17,709 nt of DNA from Clostridia bacterium (GCA_900766735.1 CAAFWO010000036.1:1-17709); one strand, 5' to 3'; shown: positions 1 to 7,043, counted from the stretch's first letter. The notes: a model not told the origin generated them from the sequence alone. Program-made: numbers and translations.

Positions 1-2
1 AT

Positions 3-83
3 TACTACAACAACGAAAGAATTTCTATCAAACTAAAAGGAATGAGTCCGGTGCAATACCGAACTCATTCACAAGCAAGTTAA
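3..83 (+). CDS. IS3-family transposase OrfB, C-terminal end (partial)
   Basis: Only the last 26 codons are present, in the frame starting at base 3 and ending with TAA at 81-83. The peptide contains YYNNERISIKLKGMSPVQYR, the typical C-terminal end of the DDE integrase (OrfB) of IS3-family elements, where a YYN-N-R stretch precedes KLKGMSPVQYR. The catalytic DDE residues would lie upstream, outside the window. The stop codon is followed directly by the element's terminal inverted repeat, as is normal in this family. Whether the full protein is intact cannot be judged here. Confidence 0.85.
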   Translation, partial: YYNNERISIKLKGMSPVQYRTHSQAS

Positions 84-93
84 TATTGAATTT

Positions 94-119
94 TTGTCTA
101 AACTTTTGGGTTCACTTCA
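94..119. repeat. Right terminal inverted repeat of the IS3-family element
   Basis: On the minus strand the 26 bases read TGAAGTGAACCCAAAAGTTT followed by AGACAA. The TG...CA ending and the CCCAAAAGTT core match IS150-type IS3 ends. The partner repeat is outside the window. The bases just beyond it (TCTT, 120-123) would be one copy of the 3-4 base target duplication, if one exists. Confidence 0.7.
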
Positions 120-148
120 TCTTTGAACAAACTCTTTTTCTTTGCCTC

Positions 149-1426
149 TTATTTACTTGCGGGTTTTTCTTCCTGAAGCTTAACACTGATCTTTTTCTCG
201 GTTCCTTCTCTGTTAATTGTAAGCTCGATCGTGTCGCCGGCCTTGTATTCATTCTTCTTTGCGATAAAGTCGGAAGCCGATGTAACCTTTTCGCCGTTGA
301 AAGCGATTATGATGTCGCCGACTTCGATGCCGGAAATTTCAGCGGCGCTTCCTTCAACTACCGAGTTTACGAAAAGTCCGTAGTTTGAGGGGAGGTTATA
401 GTAATAAGCGAGCTGAGATGTGATCTCGACAATGTTGATACCGATCGAAGGTCTGCCGTGAACATATCCGTCCTTAATAATGTCCTCGATAACATCCTTG
501 ATATCGTCAATCGGGATCGCAAATCCGAGTCCCTCAACGCCGTCAGACGCAACCTTGACGGAGTTTATGCCGATTACTTCGCCCTTGTTGTTTACAAGCG
601 CACCGCCGGAGTTACCGGAGTTTATCGCCGCATCTGTCTGAATCAGATTATAAGTCGTTCCGTCAACCGTGAGAGAACGGTTAAGGGCGCTCACGATACC
701 GTGCGTCACACTGCCGGCAAGCTTCAAGCCCAAGGGGTTACCGATCGCAAGAACCTCGTCTCCGACCTGAAGAGATGAGGAGTAGCCGAGCGTTGCGGCC
801 TTTAAGTCAAGCCCTGAGGGGTCGATCTTGATTATCGCAATATCGGTCGTCGCATCTGTTCCGATGAGCTTTGCGTCAACTTCATCGCCGGAGGCGAGGT
901 TGACTTTGAGCTTGTTAGCATTCGATACAACGTGGTTGTTGGTAACAATATAACCGTCTGTGCTGATGATAATGCCCGAGCCAGTGGACTGAACAGTGTT
1001 GATATTAAGATAGCTGTTCTGTGAATAGCTCATATTGGACACACCGACAATCGACGGGCTGACGGTTGCGGCGATCTGCTGATTTGTAAGCTCGGTTCCG
1101 TCAGACTTAGCAACAGACGCGCCGGGAACATCGAAATTCGTGTTTGCGGAGGATGTGTTAACATCTTTTAAGATGTAGTCCTTTATCGCGTCCTTCGAAA
1201 TATAAAGTCCGCCTCCGAATAGGAAGGTCATCACGAACGCCGTTAAAACTGCAACGGTAACGGGTTTTTTCCAGAACGAGCCGTGCTCCTTTTTAGGTTT
1301 TCTGACAGTCTCTGAATATACCGTGCTTTTGGGCTCTTCGGTTTCCGTATAAGAAACGTCCGATGCGACGGGCTCGGTATTCTCTTCTTTTTTATTGTTT
1401 AGTTCATCAAAAAAATCATTGTTCAT
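149..1426 (-). CDS. htrA: Membrane-anchored HtrA/DegP-family serine protease with one PDZ domain
   Basis: An S1C-family protease that degrades or refolds misfolded exported proteins at the outer face of the membrane. The 425 residues read in order: a charged cytoplasmic tail (1-53), one transmembrane anchor (about 54-76), a trypsin-like domain (about 115-310) and one PDZ domain (about 325-417). The catalytic triad is visible as H165 (TNNHVV), D195 (TTDIAI) and S273 (GNSGGAL). Length and single anchor fit Gram-positive HtrA. The start is supported by AGAAAGGAGA 7 bases upstream of ATG. It lies 80 bases downstream of a kinase/response-regulator pair on the same strand but has its own promoter-like region with 11-base repeats. 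In Bacillus subtilis htrA genes are controlled by the two-component system CssRS; a similar link is inferred here. An IS end lies just downstream. Confidence 0.95.
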   Translation of the reverse strand: MNNDFFDELNNKKEENTEPVASDVSYTETEEPKSTVYSETVRKPKKEHGSFWKKPVTVAVLTAFVMTFLFGGGLYISKDAIKDYILKDVNTSSANTNFDVPGASVAKSDGTELTNQQIAATVSPSIVGVSNMSYSQNSYLNINTVQSTGSGIIISTDGYIVTNNHVVSNANKLKVNLASGDEVDAKLIGTDATTDIAIIKIDPSGLDLKAATLGYSSSLQVGDEVLAIGNPLGLKLAGSVTHGIVSALNRSLTVDGTTYNLIQTDAAINSGNSGGALVNNKGEVIGINSVKVASDGVEGLGFAIPIDDIKDVIEDIIKDGYVHGRPSIGINIVEITSQLAYYYNLPSNYGLFVNSVVEGSAAEISGIEVGDIIIAFNGEKVTSASDFIAKKNEYKAGDTIELTINREGTEKKISVKLQEEKPASK

Positions 1427-1452
1427 AAAGATTTCTCCTTTCTTATGTCTTT

Positions 1453-1458
1453 ATCATA
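1453..1458 (-). promoter_or_regulatory. -10 element of the htrA promoter
   Basis: On the minus strand TATGAT lies 26 bases upstream of the htrA start codon. No good -35 box sits 17 bases further up (ATATTA at 1476-1481). That position is instead covered by 11-base-spaced repeats. A weak -35 combined with such repeats is the usual architecture of promoters activated by OmpR/PhoB-family regulators. Confidence 0.6.
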
Positions 1459-1467
1459 CCACCGAGA

Positions 1468-1495
1468 TTTTAAGATAATATGAACAAAGTGTAAA
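1468..1495 (-). promoter_or_regulatory. Three 11-base-spaced direct repeats upstream of htrA (possible response-regulator site)
   Basis: On the minus strand the hexamers TTTACA (1490-1495), TTCATA (1479-1484) and TTAAAA (1468-1473) follow each other with exactly 5 bases between them, an 11-base period. The nearest repeat ends 9 bases upstream of the -10 box. Direct repeats of TT-A-A type at 11 bases, replacing the -35 box, are the pattern bound by tandem dimers of PhoB/PhoP-type regulators. The cognate candidate, an OmpR/PhoB-family regulator, is encoded in the same cluster. Binding itself is inferred. Confidence 0.5.
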
Positions 1496-1506
1496 AATAA
1501 GATTAT

Positions 1507-3102
1507 TTATTTTGAGGCTGTTTTTGAAGGCGTCAGCGTGAAGGTGAATTTCGTGTATTTGCCGGGTTCGCTCTCAACATCGATCGTCTCGCCGTGGAGC
1601 ACCATGATGTTCTTGACAAGATATAGCCCGAGGCCGATGCCCTTTTTGTCAAGCCCTCTTGATTTATCCGTCTTATAAAACTTATCAAACACATGCTTGA
1701 TGTCCGTAGAATCGACGCCCTGGCCGGTGTTCTGTATAGAAACATAGACCTTGCCCGATCGCTGGTTCACATCAACGCCGATCTCTCCGTTCTGATCAGA
1801 GAACTTTATTGCGTTGTCCAAAAGGTTGATAACGACTCTCGTGATCGCGTCCTTATCACACCGGCAGATGCAGGAATCTGTGTCAAACGCAACATTGACA
1901 TTTAAGTTCTTCTCCGTTATTCTCTCTTCATATTTGATGATCTGGCGGCGGATGCACTCGTTAATGTCAAAATCGCTGTATTCGAGCTTCTGAACGCCGC
2001 TTTCAATTCGCGAAACGTCCATAAGTTCGGTAACAAGGCGCGAAAGTCTGCGTTCCTCGGAAAGGCAGATCTCAAGATATTCTTTCGCCTTCTCCGGGGG
2101 GATCGTGCCATCCAAAATACTGTCCGTGAACCCGATAATAGAGGTCATCGGAGTTCTTAATTCGTGGGCGATGCTGGCGGTAAACGACCGCTGGTTTTCC
2201 TCCGAATTCTGGAGAGATTCGGCCATATCGTTAAATGTATCGATAAGCTCGTCGATCTCGCCGACCGTGTTGTCCTTATCCGTGTTAACGCGCTTTGAAA
2301 AGTCGCCGGAGGCAAGCTTCATTGCAGCGTCATTCATCGCCTTAAGCGGCTTTGAAATGTGATAGGAAAGAGCATAGGAAAGCGTTGTTGATACAAGCAG
2401 CGACACGAGCGCCGCTATGACGAAATTGGACGTTATCACATTAAGCAAAAGATTGATCTGCGGAGTCGGAATGAACAAAAGAAGCAGGCAGTCAAGTGTC
2501 GAATCCGTATAGATCGGCTTTAAGACAGTGAGCGTCGTGTCATTAAACATTTTGCCCATTGTGCCCCAGATAATGTAATAATCCTCACCGTTAAAGCTTG
2601 TTTTAAGCGCTGTTGACGGAACCTCGCCGTTAAGCATTTCGGATAACGAGTCTGACGGGGCGATGTATTCGGTGTCGTGCTCGGAGCCTGCCCCTCTTGT
2701 AATTATATTCGGTTCAAATGCCTGAATATCCGCATATCTGAACAAAATTTTATTGTCAGGCGCGATCTTCATAACGGAAAAATTCGTGCTTGAAGCGATC
2801 ATCGTCATTGTGCTTCTGTAGTTTGTGTAGATCTGTCCCTTGATCTTTGTGTAATTATAATATGAAATGTCGTTTTTTAACTGAAGGCTCTCAAGCTCCT
2901 CATCGAGCCTCTCCGTCTGGCGGGTTATGTCGAGGATCCTTGACGAGGCTGTCAGGATGCTTGAAATGTGTTCGGATTTTAAGTAAGAATACATTCTCGA
3001 ATAGCATATGACGGACATAAGTGCAAACGAAATAAGCGTTATTAAAAGGTTAACGCTGAATATTCGCGAAAAAAGGCTTATCCGTCTGGTCTTTCTCTTC
3101 AT
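1507..3102 (-). CDS. Sensor histidine kinase (HAMP, HisKA, HATPase), partner of the upstream response regulator
   Basis: A 531-residue membrane kinase that should autophosphorylate on histidine and pass phosphate to the adjacent regulator. Transmembrane helix 1 is about 11-32 and helix 2 about 216-238, enclosing an extracellular sensor region of about 180 residues whose fold I do not recognise. A HAMP linker (about 238-290) follows. The HisKA motif SIAHELRTP carries phospho-acceptor H303. The ATPase domain shows the N box (NLLDNAIKFS, 416-425), G1 (NTGQGV, 448-453) and G2 (KGIGLGLYLVK, 477-487). All key residues are present. Its ATG overlaps the regulator stop as ATGA (3099-3102), so translation is probably coupled. 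The htrA neighbour suggests envelope or secretion stress as the signal, as in CssS, but the signal cannot be read from the sequence. Confidence 0.93.
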   Translation of the reverse strand: MKRKTRRISLFSRIFSVNLLITLISFALMSVICYSRMYSYLKSEHISSILTASSRILDITRQTERLDEELESLQLKNDISYYNYTKIKGQIYTNYRSTMTMIASSTNFSVMKIAPDNKILFRYADIQAFEPNIITRGAGSEHDTEYIAPSDSLSEMLNGEVPSTALKTSFNGEDYYIIWGTMGKMFNDTTLTVLKPIYTDSTLDCLLLLFIPTPQINLLLNVITSNFVIAALVSLLVSTTLSYALSYHISKPLKAMNDAAMKLASGDFSKRVNTDKDNTVGEIDELIDTFNDMAESLQNSEENQRSFTASIAHELRTPMTSIIGFTDSILDGTIPPEKAKEYLEICLSEERRLSRLVTELMDVSRIESGVQKLEYSDFDINECIRRQIIKYEERITEKNLNVNVAFDTDSCICRCDKDAITRVVINLLDNAIKFSDQNGEIGVDVNQRSGKVYVSIQNTGQGVDSTDIKHVFDKFYKTDKSRGLDKKGIGLGLYLVKNIMVLHGETIDVESEPGKYTKFTFTLTPSKTASK

Positions 3103-3794
3103 TGTTCATATACCTCGAAAATATAGCCTACACAGTGCTTTGTTTTGAGCATCCAATATTTATCGTGCGTGTTGCCGAGCTTTTCACGAAGCCTTTTAAC
3201 GTGAACGTCGATAGTTCTTGATTCTCCGCCGTATTCAAATCCCCAGACCTTTTCTAAAAGCTGTTCTCGTGTGAAAACGACGTTTTTGTTTGAAGCGAGA
3301 AAATATAAAAGCTCAAGCTCTCGCGCCGGAGTGTCGATAGTCTTTCCGTCGACCTTAAGCTCGTAGTTTGCTATGTTTATCTCAAGGCCGGGGAAGGTAA
3401 GTATTTCGGGATTCTCCTTCGTGTCCGCACTGCTACGGCGAAGAACGGCGCGGATCCTTGCGATGAGCTCCTTAGTCTCGAACGGCTTGACGATATAATC
3501 GTCCGCGCCGAGCTCCAAGCCCAGCACCTTGTCGAATGTGTCACCCTTGGCTGTCAACATAATTATCGGCACATTGCTCGTTTTTCTGATCTCGCGGCAG
3601 ACCTGGATTCCGTCCACCTTGGGAAGCATCAGATCGAGGATCACAAGGCAGGGCTCTTCCGTGCGGAACTTTTTTAATGCGTCCTCTCCGTCATAGGAGA
3701 TGGCGGTCTCAAACCCTTCTTTAACAAGATGAAGGCGGACGAGCTCGCAGATATTTGCGTCATCGTCAACAACAAGAATTTTATTTTTATTCAT
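3099..3794 (-). CDS. OmpR/PhoB-family response regulator
   Basis: A DNA-binding regulator of 231 residues, phosphorylated by the downstream kinase. The receiver domain (about 4-116) shows the acidic pocket D10-D12, the phospho-acceptor D54 (VILDLMLP), T81 and K103 (KPF). The C-terminal winged-helix domain (about 130-228) ends in the typical RTIDVHVKRLREKLG and VGYIFE stretches. The open frame extends to 3827, but that upstream ATG falls within and beside the -10 box. I therefore chose the ATG at 3794, which has AGAGGTG 7 bases upstream. It is the first gene of a regulator-kinase operon and lies divergent to ychF. It probably controls htrA, and possibly itself, but the regulon is an inference. 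Confidence 0.94.
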   Translation of the reverse strand: MNKNKILVVDDDANICELVRLHLVKEGFETAISYDGEDALKKFRTEEPCLVILDLMLPKVDGIQVCREIRKTSNVPIIMLTAKGDTFDKVLGLELGADDYIVKPFETKELIARIRAVLRRSSADTKENPEILTFPGLEINIANYELKVDGKTIDTPARELELLYFLASNKNVVFTREQLLEKVWGFEYGGESRTIDVHVKRLREKLGNTHDKYWMLKTKHCVGYIFEVYEQ

Positions 3795-3815
3795 TATTAA
3801 CACCTCTTTTCTAAC

Positions 3816-3821
3816 ATTATA
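3816..3821 (-). promoter_or_regulatory. Extended -10 promoter of the response regulator-kinase operon
   Basis: On the minus strand TGCTATAAT, an extended -10 (TG one base before TATAAT), lies 21 bases upstream of the chosen ATG at 3794. The -35 position (TTTTCT) is weak. Two imperfect 11-base units, each starting TTTT and with A or AT at the same offsets, cover that region, so autoregulation is possible but poorly supported. Confidence 0.65.
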
Positions 3822-3916
3822 GCACACATTTAATGAAAAGAAAATTAAAAAATGCTTGTTTTCACAAAAAATTTACATAATATATGCCAATTGAAGCCAT
3901 AAAACGAGATTTGCTA

Positions 3917-3945
3917 TTGAAAAAACGGCGAGGCTGTGATATAAT
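3917..3945 (+). promoter_or_regulatory. Sigma-A promoter of ychF
   Basis: TTGAAA (3917-3922) and TATAAT (3940-3945) are separated by 17 bases, and TG precedes the -10 by one base, making it an extended -10. The start codon follows 40 bases further on. The promoter is divergent from the regulator promoter at 3816-3821. Confidence 0.85.
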
Positions 3946-3985
3946 TAATTAGTATTTGTTAAACATATAAAGGAGAAGAATAACT

Positions 3986-5080
3986 ATGAAAATGGGTATA
4001 GTGGGGCTTCCCAATGTGGGAAAGAGCACACTTTTTAATGCGATCACAAAGGCGGGAGCGGAGTCGGCAAACTATCCTTTCTGCACCATTGAGCCGAATG
4101 TCGGCGTTGTCGCTGTGCCGGATCACAGAATGGATGTTTTGGCCAAAATGTATAACCCGGAAAAATACACTCCAGCTGTCGTTGAATTTGTTGACATCGC
4201 GGGCCTTGTAAAAGGCGCCTCAAAGGGCGAGGGGCTGGGAAACAAATTCCTTTCGCATATAAGAGAGGTGGACGCGATAATTCACGTTGTCCGCTGTTTC
4301 GAAGATCCCGACGTCGTGCATGTAGACGGCAGTGTTGACCCGATGCGTGACATTGAGACCATTAATTATGAGCTTATTTTTGCCGACCTTGAAACGGTCG
4401 ATAAGAGAATCGATAAGGCGACGAAGATGCTTAAGGGCGATAAAAAGTATCAGGCCGAGATCGATGTTTTGAATAAAATAAAGGAGTGCCTTGAAGCCGG
4501 AAAGCCTGCAAGAAGCGCTGAAATTACAGACGATGAAAAGGCCCTGATCTCCGATATGTCGCTTTTGACGGCAAAGCCCGTCATCTATGCGGCAAATGTT
4601 TCGGAGGACGAGCTTGCGTCCGGCGCTGAGAACAATAAATATATCAAGGCGCTTAACGAGCTTGCCAAGAAGGAGGGGAGCGAGGTACTTCCCGTTTCCG
4701 CGAAGATCGAGGAGGAGATAAGCCAGCTCGAGCCCGAAGAAAAGACAGAGTTCTTAAATGCGTTAAACCTCACCGAGTCAGGACTTGACAGACTCGTTAA
4801 AAAGAGCTATAAGCTTCTTGGCCTTATAAGCTATCTCACGGCAGGGCCTAAAGAGGTCAGAGCGTGGACGATAAAGAGGGGAACGAAAGCGCCCCAGGCG
4901 GCCGGAAAGATCCACAGTGATTTTGAGCGCGGCTTTATCCGTGCCGAGGTCGTCGCGTTTGACGATCTTGCCTCGTGCGGGTCGATGACGGCGGCCAAGG
5001 AAAAGGGGCTTTTAAGAAGCGAAGGTAAAGAATATGTTATGCAGGACGGAGACGTTGTTGTCTTCCGCTTTAACGTCTGA
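3986..5080 (+). CDS. ychF: YchF/OLA1-type nucleotide hydrolase of the Obg family
   Basis: A cytoplasmic ribosome-associated P-loop protein, 364 residues, matching the usual 363-365. G1 is GLPNVGKST (7-15) and G3 is DIAGL (70-74). The position of the guanine-specifying NKxD motif holds NVSE (204-207), the hallmark change that gives YchF preference for ATP over GTP. A coiled-coil insertion (about 130-175) and a C-terminal TGS domain (about 281-364, with FERGFIRAEV) complete the family layout. The start has AAAGGAG 8-9 bases upstream. It is transcribed alone between a consensus promoter and a strong terminator. The family is implicated in translation and stress responses; its exact role here is not visible. 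Confidence 0.97.
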   Translation: MKMGIVGLPNVGKSTLFNAITKAGAESANYPFCTIEPNVGVVAVPDHRMDVLAKMYNPEKYTPAVVEFVDIAGLVKGASKGEGLGNKFLSHIREVDAIIHVVRCFEDPDVVHVDGSVDPMRDIETINYELIFADLETVDKRIDKATKMLKGDKKYQAEIDVLNKIKECLEAGKPARSAEITDDEKALISDMSLLTAKPVIYAANVSEDELASGAENNKYIKALNELAKKEGSEVLPVSAKIEEEISQLEPEEKTEFLNALNLTESGLDRLVKKSYKLLGLISYLTAGPKEVRAWTIKRGTKAPQAAGKIHSDFERGFIRAEVVAFDDLASCGSMTAAKEKGLLRSEGKEYVMQDGDVVVFRFNV

Positions 5081-5110
5081 AAAAAGGGCCGCTTTTGCGG
5101 CTCTTTTTTA
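5081..5110 (+). terminator. Intrinsic terminator of ychF
   Basis: A 12-pair stem of A-tract plus GGGCCGC against GCGGCTC, with one G-T pair and a TTTT loop (5093-5096), is followed by a run of T ending at 5109. It begins directly after the ychF stop codon. Confidence 0.92.
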
Positions 5111-5111
5111 T

Positions 5112-5140
5112 TTGACAGAGTAAGTCCTTTATGGTAAAAT
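5112..5140 (+). promoter_or_regulatory. Sigma-A promoter of the small membrane protein gene
   Basis: TTGACA (5112-5117) and TAAAAT (5135-5140) with a 17-base spacer, placed directly after the ychF terminator and 39 bases before the start codon at 5180. Confidence 0.85.
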
Positions 5141-5179
5141 CAGTATGAAAAATGAGCTTTCGGTAAAGGCGAGGGTAAA

Positions 5180-5551
5180 ATGTGGAATATTATAGTCGGG
5201 AATATGGTGTTGGGAGCGTTTTCTACCGTCATACTCTTTATAGAAAATTATGTTGTGAAAAATAGAACGGCAAACATTTTTATTGATATTTTTGCGGTGA
5301 TCATTTTTACGGCTGTTTGTTTTTTTCTCGGTAGATGGTGTTGGTTCGGCGGAACAAGCATTAACCTTGCCGCTGTTCCGGCTATATTTATTTTTTACGC
5401 ATTATTATCGAATTTTCTTTGCAAAAAACTATTTAAAAACGGCATCAATGTACCGTTAATGCTTTTAATAGCGATAGTGCTTCCGGTTCTGACCATAATA
5501 ACTTTAGAAGTGGTCGCAGGCGTATTTGGTATTGATGTTTCTGTTGCATAG
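5180..5551 (+). CDS. Small four-helix integral membrane protein of unknown function
   Basis: I do not recognise the family. The 123-residue product is almost entirely hydrophobic, with four predicted helices at about 3-24, 33-51, 60-80 and 91-114, joined by short basic or polar loops (KNR near 28, KKLFKNG near 82-88). There is no signal peptide separate from helix 1 and no visible catalytic motif. GAGGG about 6 bases upstream of ATG supports the start. The gene has its own TTGACA promoter and a terminator, so it is a single-gene transcript between two housekeeping genes. Its bases are noticeably more AT-rich than the neighbours, as is usual for membrane proteins and also compatible with acquisition. 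It is very likely a real gene; its function is open. Confidence 0.8.
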   Translation: MWNIIVGNMVLGAFSTVILFIENYVVKNRTANIFIDIFAVIIFTAVCFFLGRWCWFGGTSINLAAVPAIFIFYALLSNFLCKKLFKNGINVPLMLLIAIVLPVLTIITLEVVAGVFGIDVSVA

Positions 5552-5552
5552 T

Positions 5553-5582
5553 AAAAGGCTCTTCCTTTTGGAAGAGCCTTTT
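5553..5582. terminator. Bidirectional terminator between the membrane protein gene and serS
   Basis: A perfect 13-pair stem, AAAAGGCTCTTCC (5553-5565) against its complement (5570-5582), closes a TTTT loop. A-rich and T-rich flanks give a U-tract in both directions. It serves both convergent genes: one stop is at 5551 and the serS stop at 5589. Confidence 0.92.
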
Positions 5583-5588
5583 TGTCGA

Positions 5589-6884
5589 TTATTTTTCAAC
5601 TATGCGATCCATGCCGCCCATATAGGGTCTTAAAGCCTCGGGAATTTTAACGCTGTAATGCTCGTCGTCAAATTCAAGGTTATTTTCAAGGAACGCAATA
5701 AGCATTCTCGGAGGAGCGACAACGGTATTATTAAGAGTGTGAGCGAGATACTTTTTGCCGTCGTCTGACTTGATCCTGATGCCGAGACGCCTTGCCTGCG
5801 CGTCACCTAAGTTAGAGCAGGAGCAAACCTCGAAATATTTCTGCTGTTTGGGAGACCAAGCCTCAACGTCGTAAGATTTTACCTTAAGGTCCGCAAGGTC
5901 GCCTGTGCAGCACTCGAGCGTTCTTACCGGAATATCCATCGAACGGAAGAGCTCAACCGAATAGCTCCACATCTTGTTGAACCAGTCCATGCTCTCTTCG
6001 GGCTTGCAGATAACGATCATTTCCTGCTTTTCAAACTGATGTATTCTGTAAATTCCGCGCTCTTCGATTCCGTGCGCGCCTTTTTCCTTACGGAAGCAGG
6101 GAGAATAGCTCGTAAGCGTTAAGGGAAGAGAAGACTCGGGAGTGATGCTGTCGATGAACTTACCGATCATCGAGTGCTCGCTCGTTCCGATAAGATAAAG
6201 GTCTTCGCCCTCGATCTTATACATCATCGCGTCCATTTCCTCAAAGCTCATAACGCCGGTCACGACATTGCTTCTTATCATATAGGGCGGAATGCAATAT
6301 GTGAAGCCCTTGTTTATCATAAAGTCTCTTGCATAGGCAAGCACCGCGCTGTGAAGGCGCGCAATATCGCCCATAAGGTAATAAAAGCCCTCACCGGCAA
6401 CCTTGCCTGCAGCCTCTTTATCGATTCCGTTGAAGCGTGCCATAATATCGGTGTGATAGGGGATCTCAAACTTCGGCTGTGTCTTTTCGCCGAACTCCTC
6501 GACCTCGACGTTTTCGGAATCATCTTTTCCGACCGGAACGGAAGGATCGACGATGTTCGGAATCTTCATCATGATCTCTTTAAGCCTTGCTTCAAGCACG
6601 GCCTCTTTCTCTTCAAGCGCCTTAAGCTCCTCTGCCTGAGCGTTTACTTCAGCCTTGATCTTCTCGGCCTCGCCCTTTTTGCCCTGTCCCATTAAAACGC
6701 CGATCTTTTTGCTGATCGCGTTTCTGTTGGAGCGAAGATCGGACGCTCTTAAGTTTGCGGCCTTTTTCTCGTCATAAACCGCGATAGCCTCATCAACAAG
6801 CGGAAGCTTTGAATCCTTGAACTTCTTTTTTATGTTTTCTTTGACAAGCTCGGGGTTTTCTTTGACAAATTTAATGTCTAACAT
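5589..6884 (-). CDS. serS: Seryl-tRNA synthetase, divergent motif variant
   Basis: Class II synthetase that charges tRNA-Ser with serine in the cytoplasm. At 431 residues it has the normal length. The N-terminal tRNA-binding arm is a long coiled coil (about 30-108) rich in K, E and A. The catalytic core follows, with motif 2 FRKEKGAHGIEERGIYRIHQF (264-284) and the CTGDL and EVCSCSNLGDAQARR stretches (326-366) that bind serine and ATP. Motif 3 reads LNNTVVAPPRMLIAFLENN (384-402), with R393 kept. The familiar bacterial form is LNGSGLAVGRTL, and LIGTSEHSMIGK (231-242) replaces the usual LIPTAEV. It therefore belongs to a distinct SerRS subgroup, which I recall from some Clostridia. Its leader is only about 30 bases, so no T-box fits. 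It is transcribed divergently from the ABC gene at 7044. Confidence 0.95.
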   Translation of the reverse strand: MLDIKFVKENPELVKENIKKKFKDSKLPLVDEAIAVYDEKKAANLRASDLRSNRNAISKKIGVLMGQGKKGEAEKIKAEVNAQAEELKALEEKEAVLEARLKEIMMKIPNIVDPSVPVGKDDSENVEVEEFGEKTQPKFEIPYHTDIMARFNGIDKEAAGKVAGEGFYYLMGDIARLHSAVLAYARDFMINKGFTYCIPPYMIRSNVVTGVMSFEEMDAMMYKIEGEDLYLIGTSEHSMIGKFIDSITPESSLPLTLTSYSPCFRKEKGAHGIEERGIYRIHQFEKQEMIVICKPEESMDWFNKMWSYSVELFRSMDIPVRTLECCTGDLADLKVKSYDVEAWSPKQQKYFEVCSCSNLGDAQARRLGIRIKSDDGKKYLAHTLNNTVVAPPRMLIAFLENNLEFDDEHYSVKIPEALRPYMGGMDRIVEK

Positions 6885-6920
6885 ACATATTCCTCTCTTT
6901 TTATAAATCGTTCTTTTAAC

Positions 6921-6949
6921 AGTTTAACTCAAAAACGGCAAAATGTCAA
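6921..6949 (-). promoter_or_regulatory. Sigma-A promoter of serS
   Basis: On the minus strand TTGACA (6944-6949) and TAAACT (6921-6926) are separated by exactly 17 bases. The serS start lies 36 bases downstream. The leader is too short for a T-box or other large riboswitch. Confidence 0.85.
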
Positions 6950-6991
6950 TGATTTTGAACGCTATTTTACGGCATAAAGCGTCATTTTGAG

Positions 6992-7020
6992 TTGACAATG
7001 GTGTGATTTTTTTATATAAT
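6992..7020 (+). promoter_or_regulatory. Perfect-consensus sigma-A promoter of the ABC-rluA pair
   Basis: TTGACA (6992-6997), a 17-base T-rich spacer and TATAAT (7015-7020) form a full consensus promoter 23 bases upstream of the GTG start at 7044. Its -35 box is 42 bases from the -35 box of the divergent serS promoter. Confidence 0.9.
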
Positions 7021-7043
7021 TTAATTAAACGGGGGCGGATAGT

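Larger units (their letters stand above)
1..119 (+). mobile_element. 3' end of an IS3-family insertion sequence (partial)
   Basis: The segment holds the end of a transposase frame and then a terminal sequence ending in CA at 118-119. Read on the minus strand from 119 inward it begins TGAAGTGAACCCAAAAGTTT and continues AGACA, which closely resembles the ends of IS3-family elements of the IS150 type (TG...CCCAAAAGTTAGACA). The other end lies outside the window, so full length and target duplication cannot be checked. The element stops 29 bases before the htrA stop codon, so it was inserted just downstream of htrA. No intrinsic terminator is visible in the 29 bases between them. Family assignment rests on my recognition of the end sequence and of the transposase tail. 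Confidence 0.8.

Noticed and set aside
3795..3827. Upstream ATG giving an 11-residue longer response regulator
   Set aside because: This ATG lies just upstream of the TATAAT of the extended -10 element, so it would not be on the mRNA. The ATG at 3794 has a good ribosome site and gives the normal N-terminus.
5145..5195. Upstream 16-codon frame overlapping the start of the membrane protein gene
   Set aside because: There is no ribosome site before its ATG, and nothing in it suggests a leader peptide.
6174..6695. 173-codon open frame on the plus strand
   Set aside because: It is antisense to the highly conserved serS, with no ribosome site and no recognisable protein features. It is a shadow of codon usage.
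6959..6982. ACGCT...AGCGT inverted repeat between the divergent serS and ABC promoters
   Set aside because: The arms are only 5 bases and do not extend in either direction. Chance is likely.
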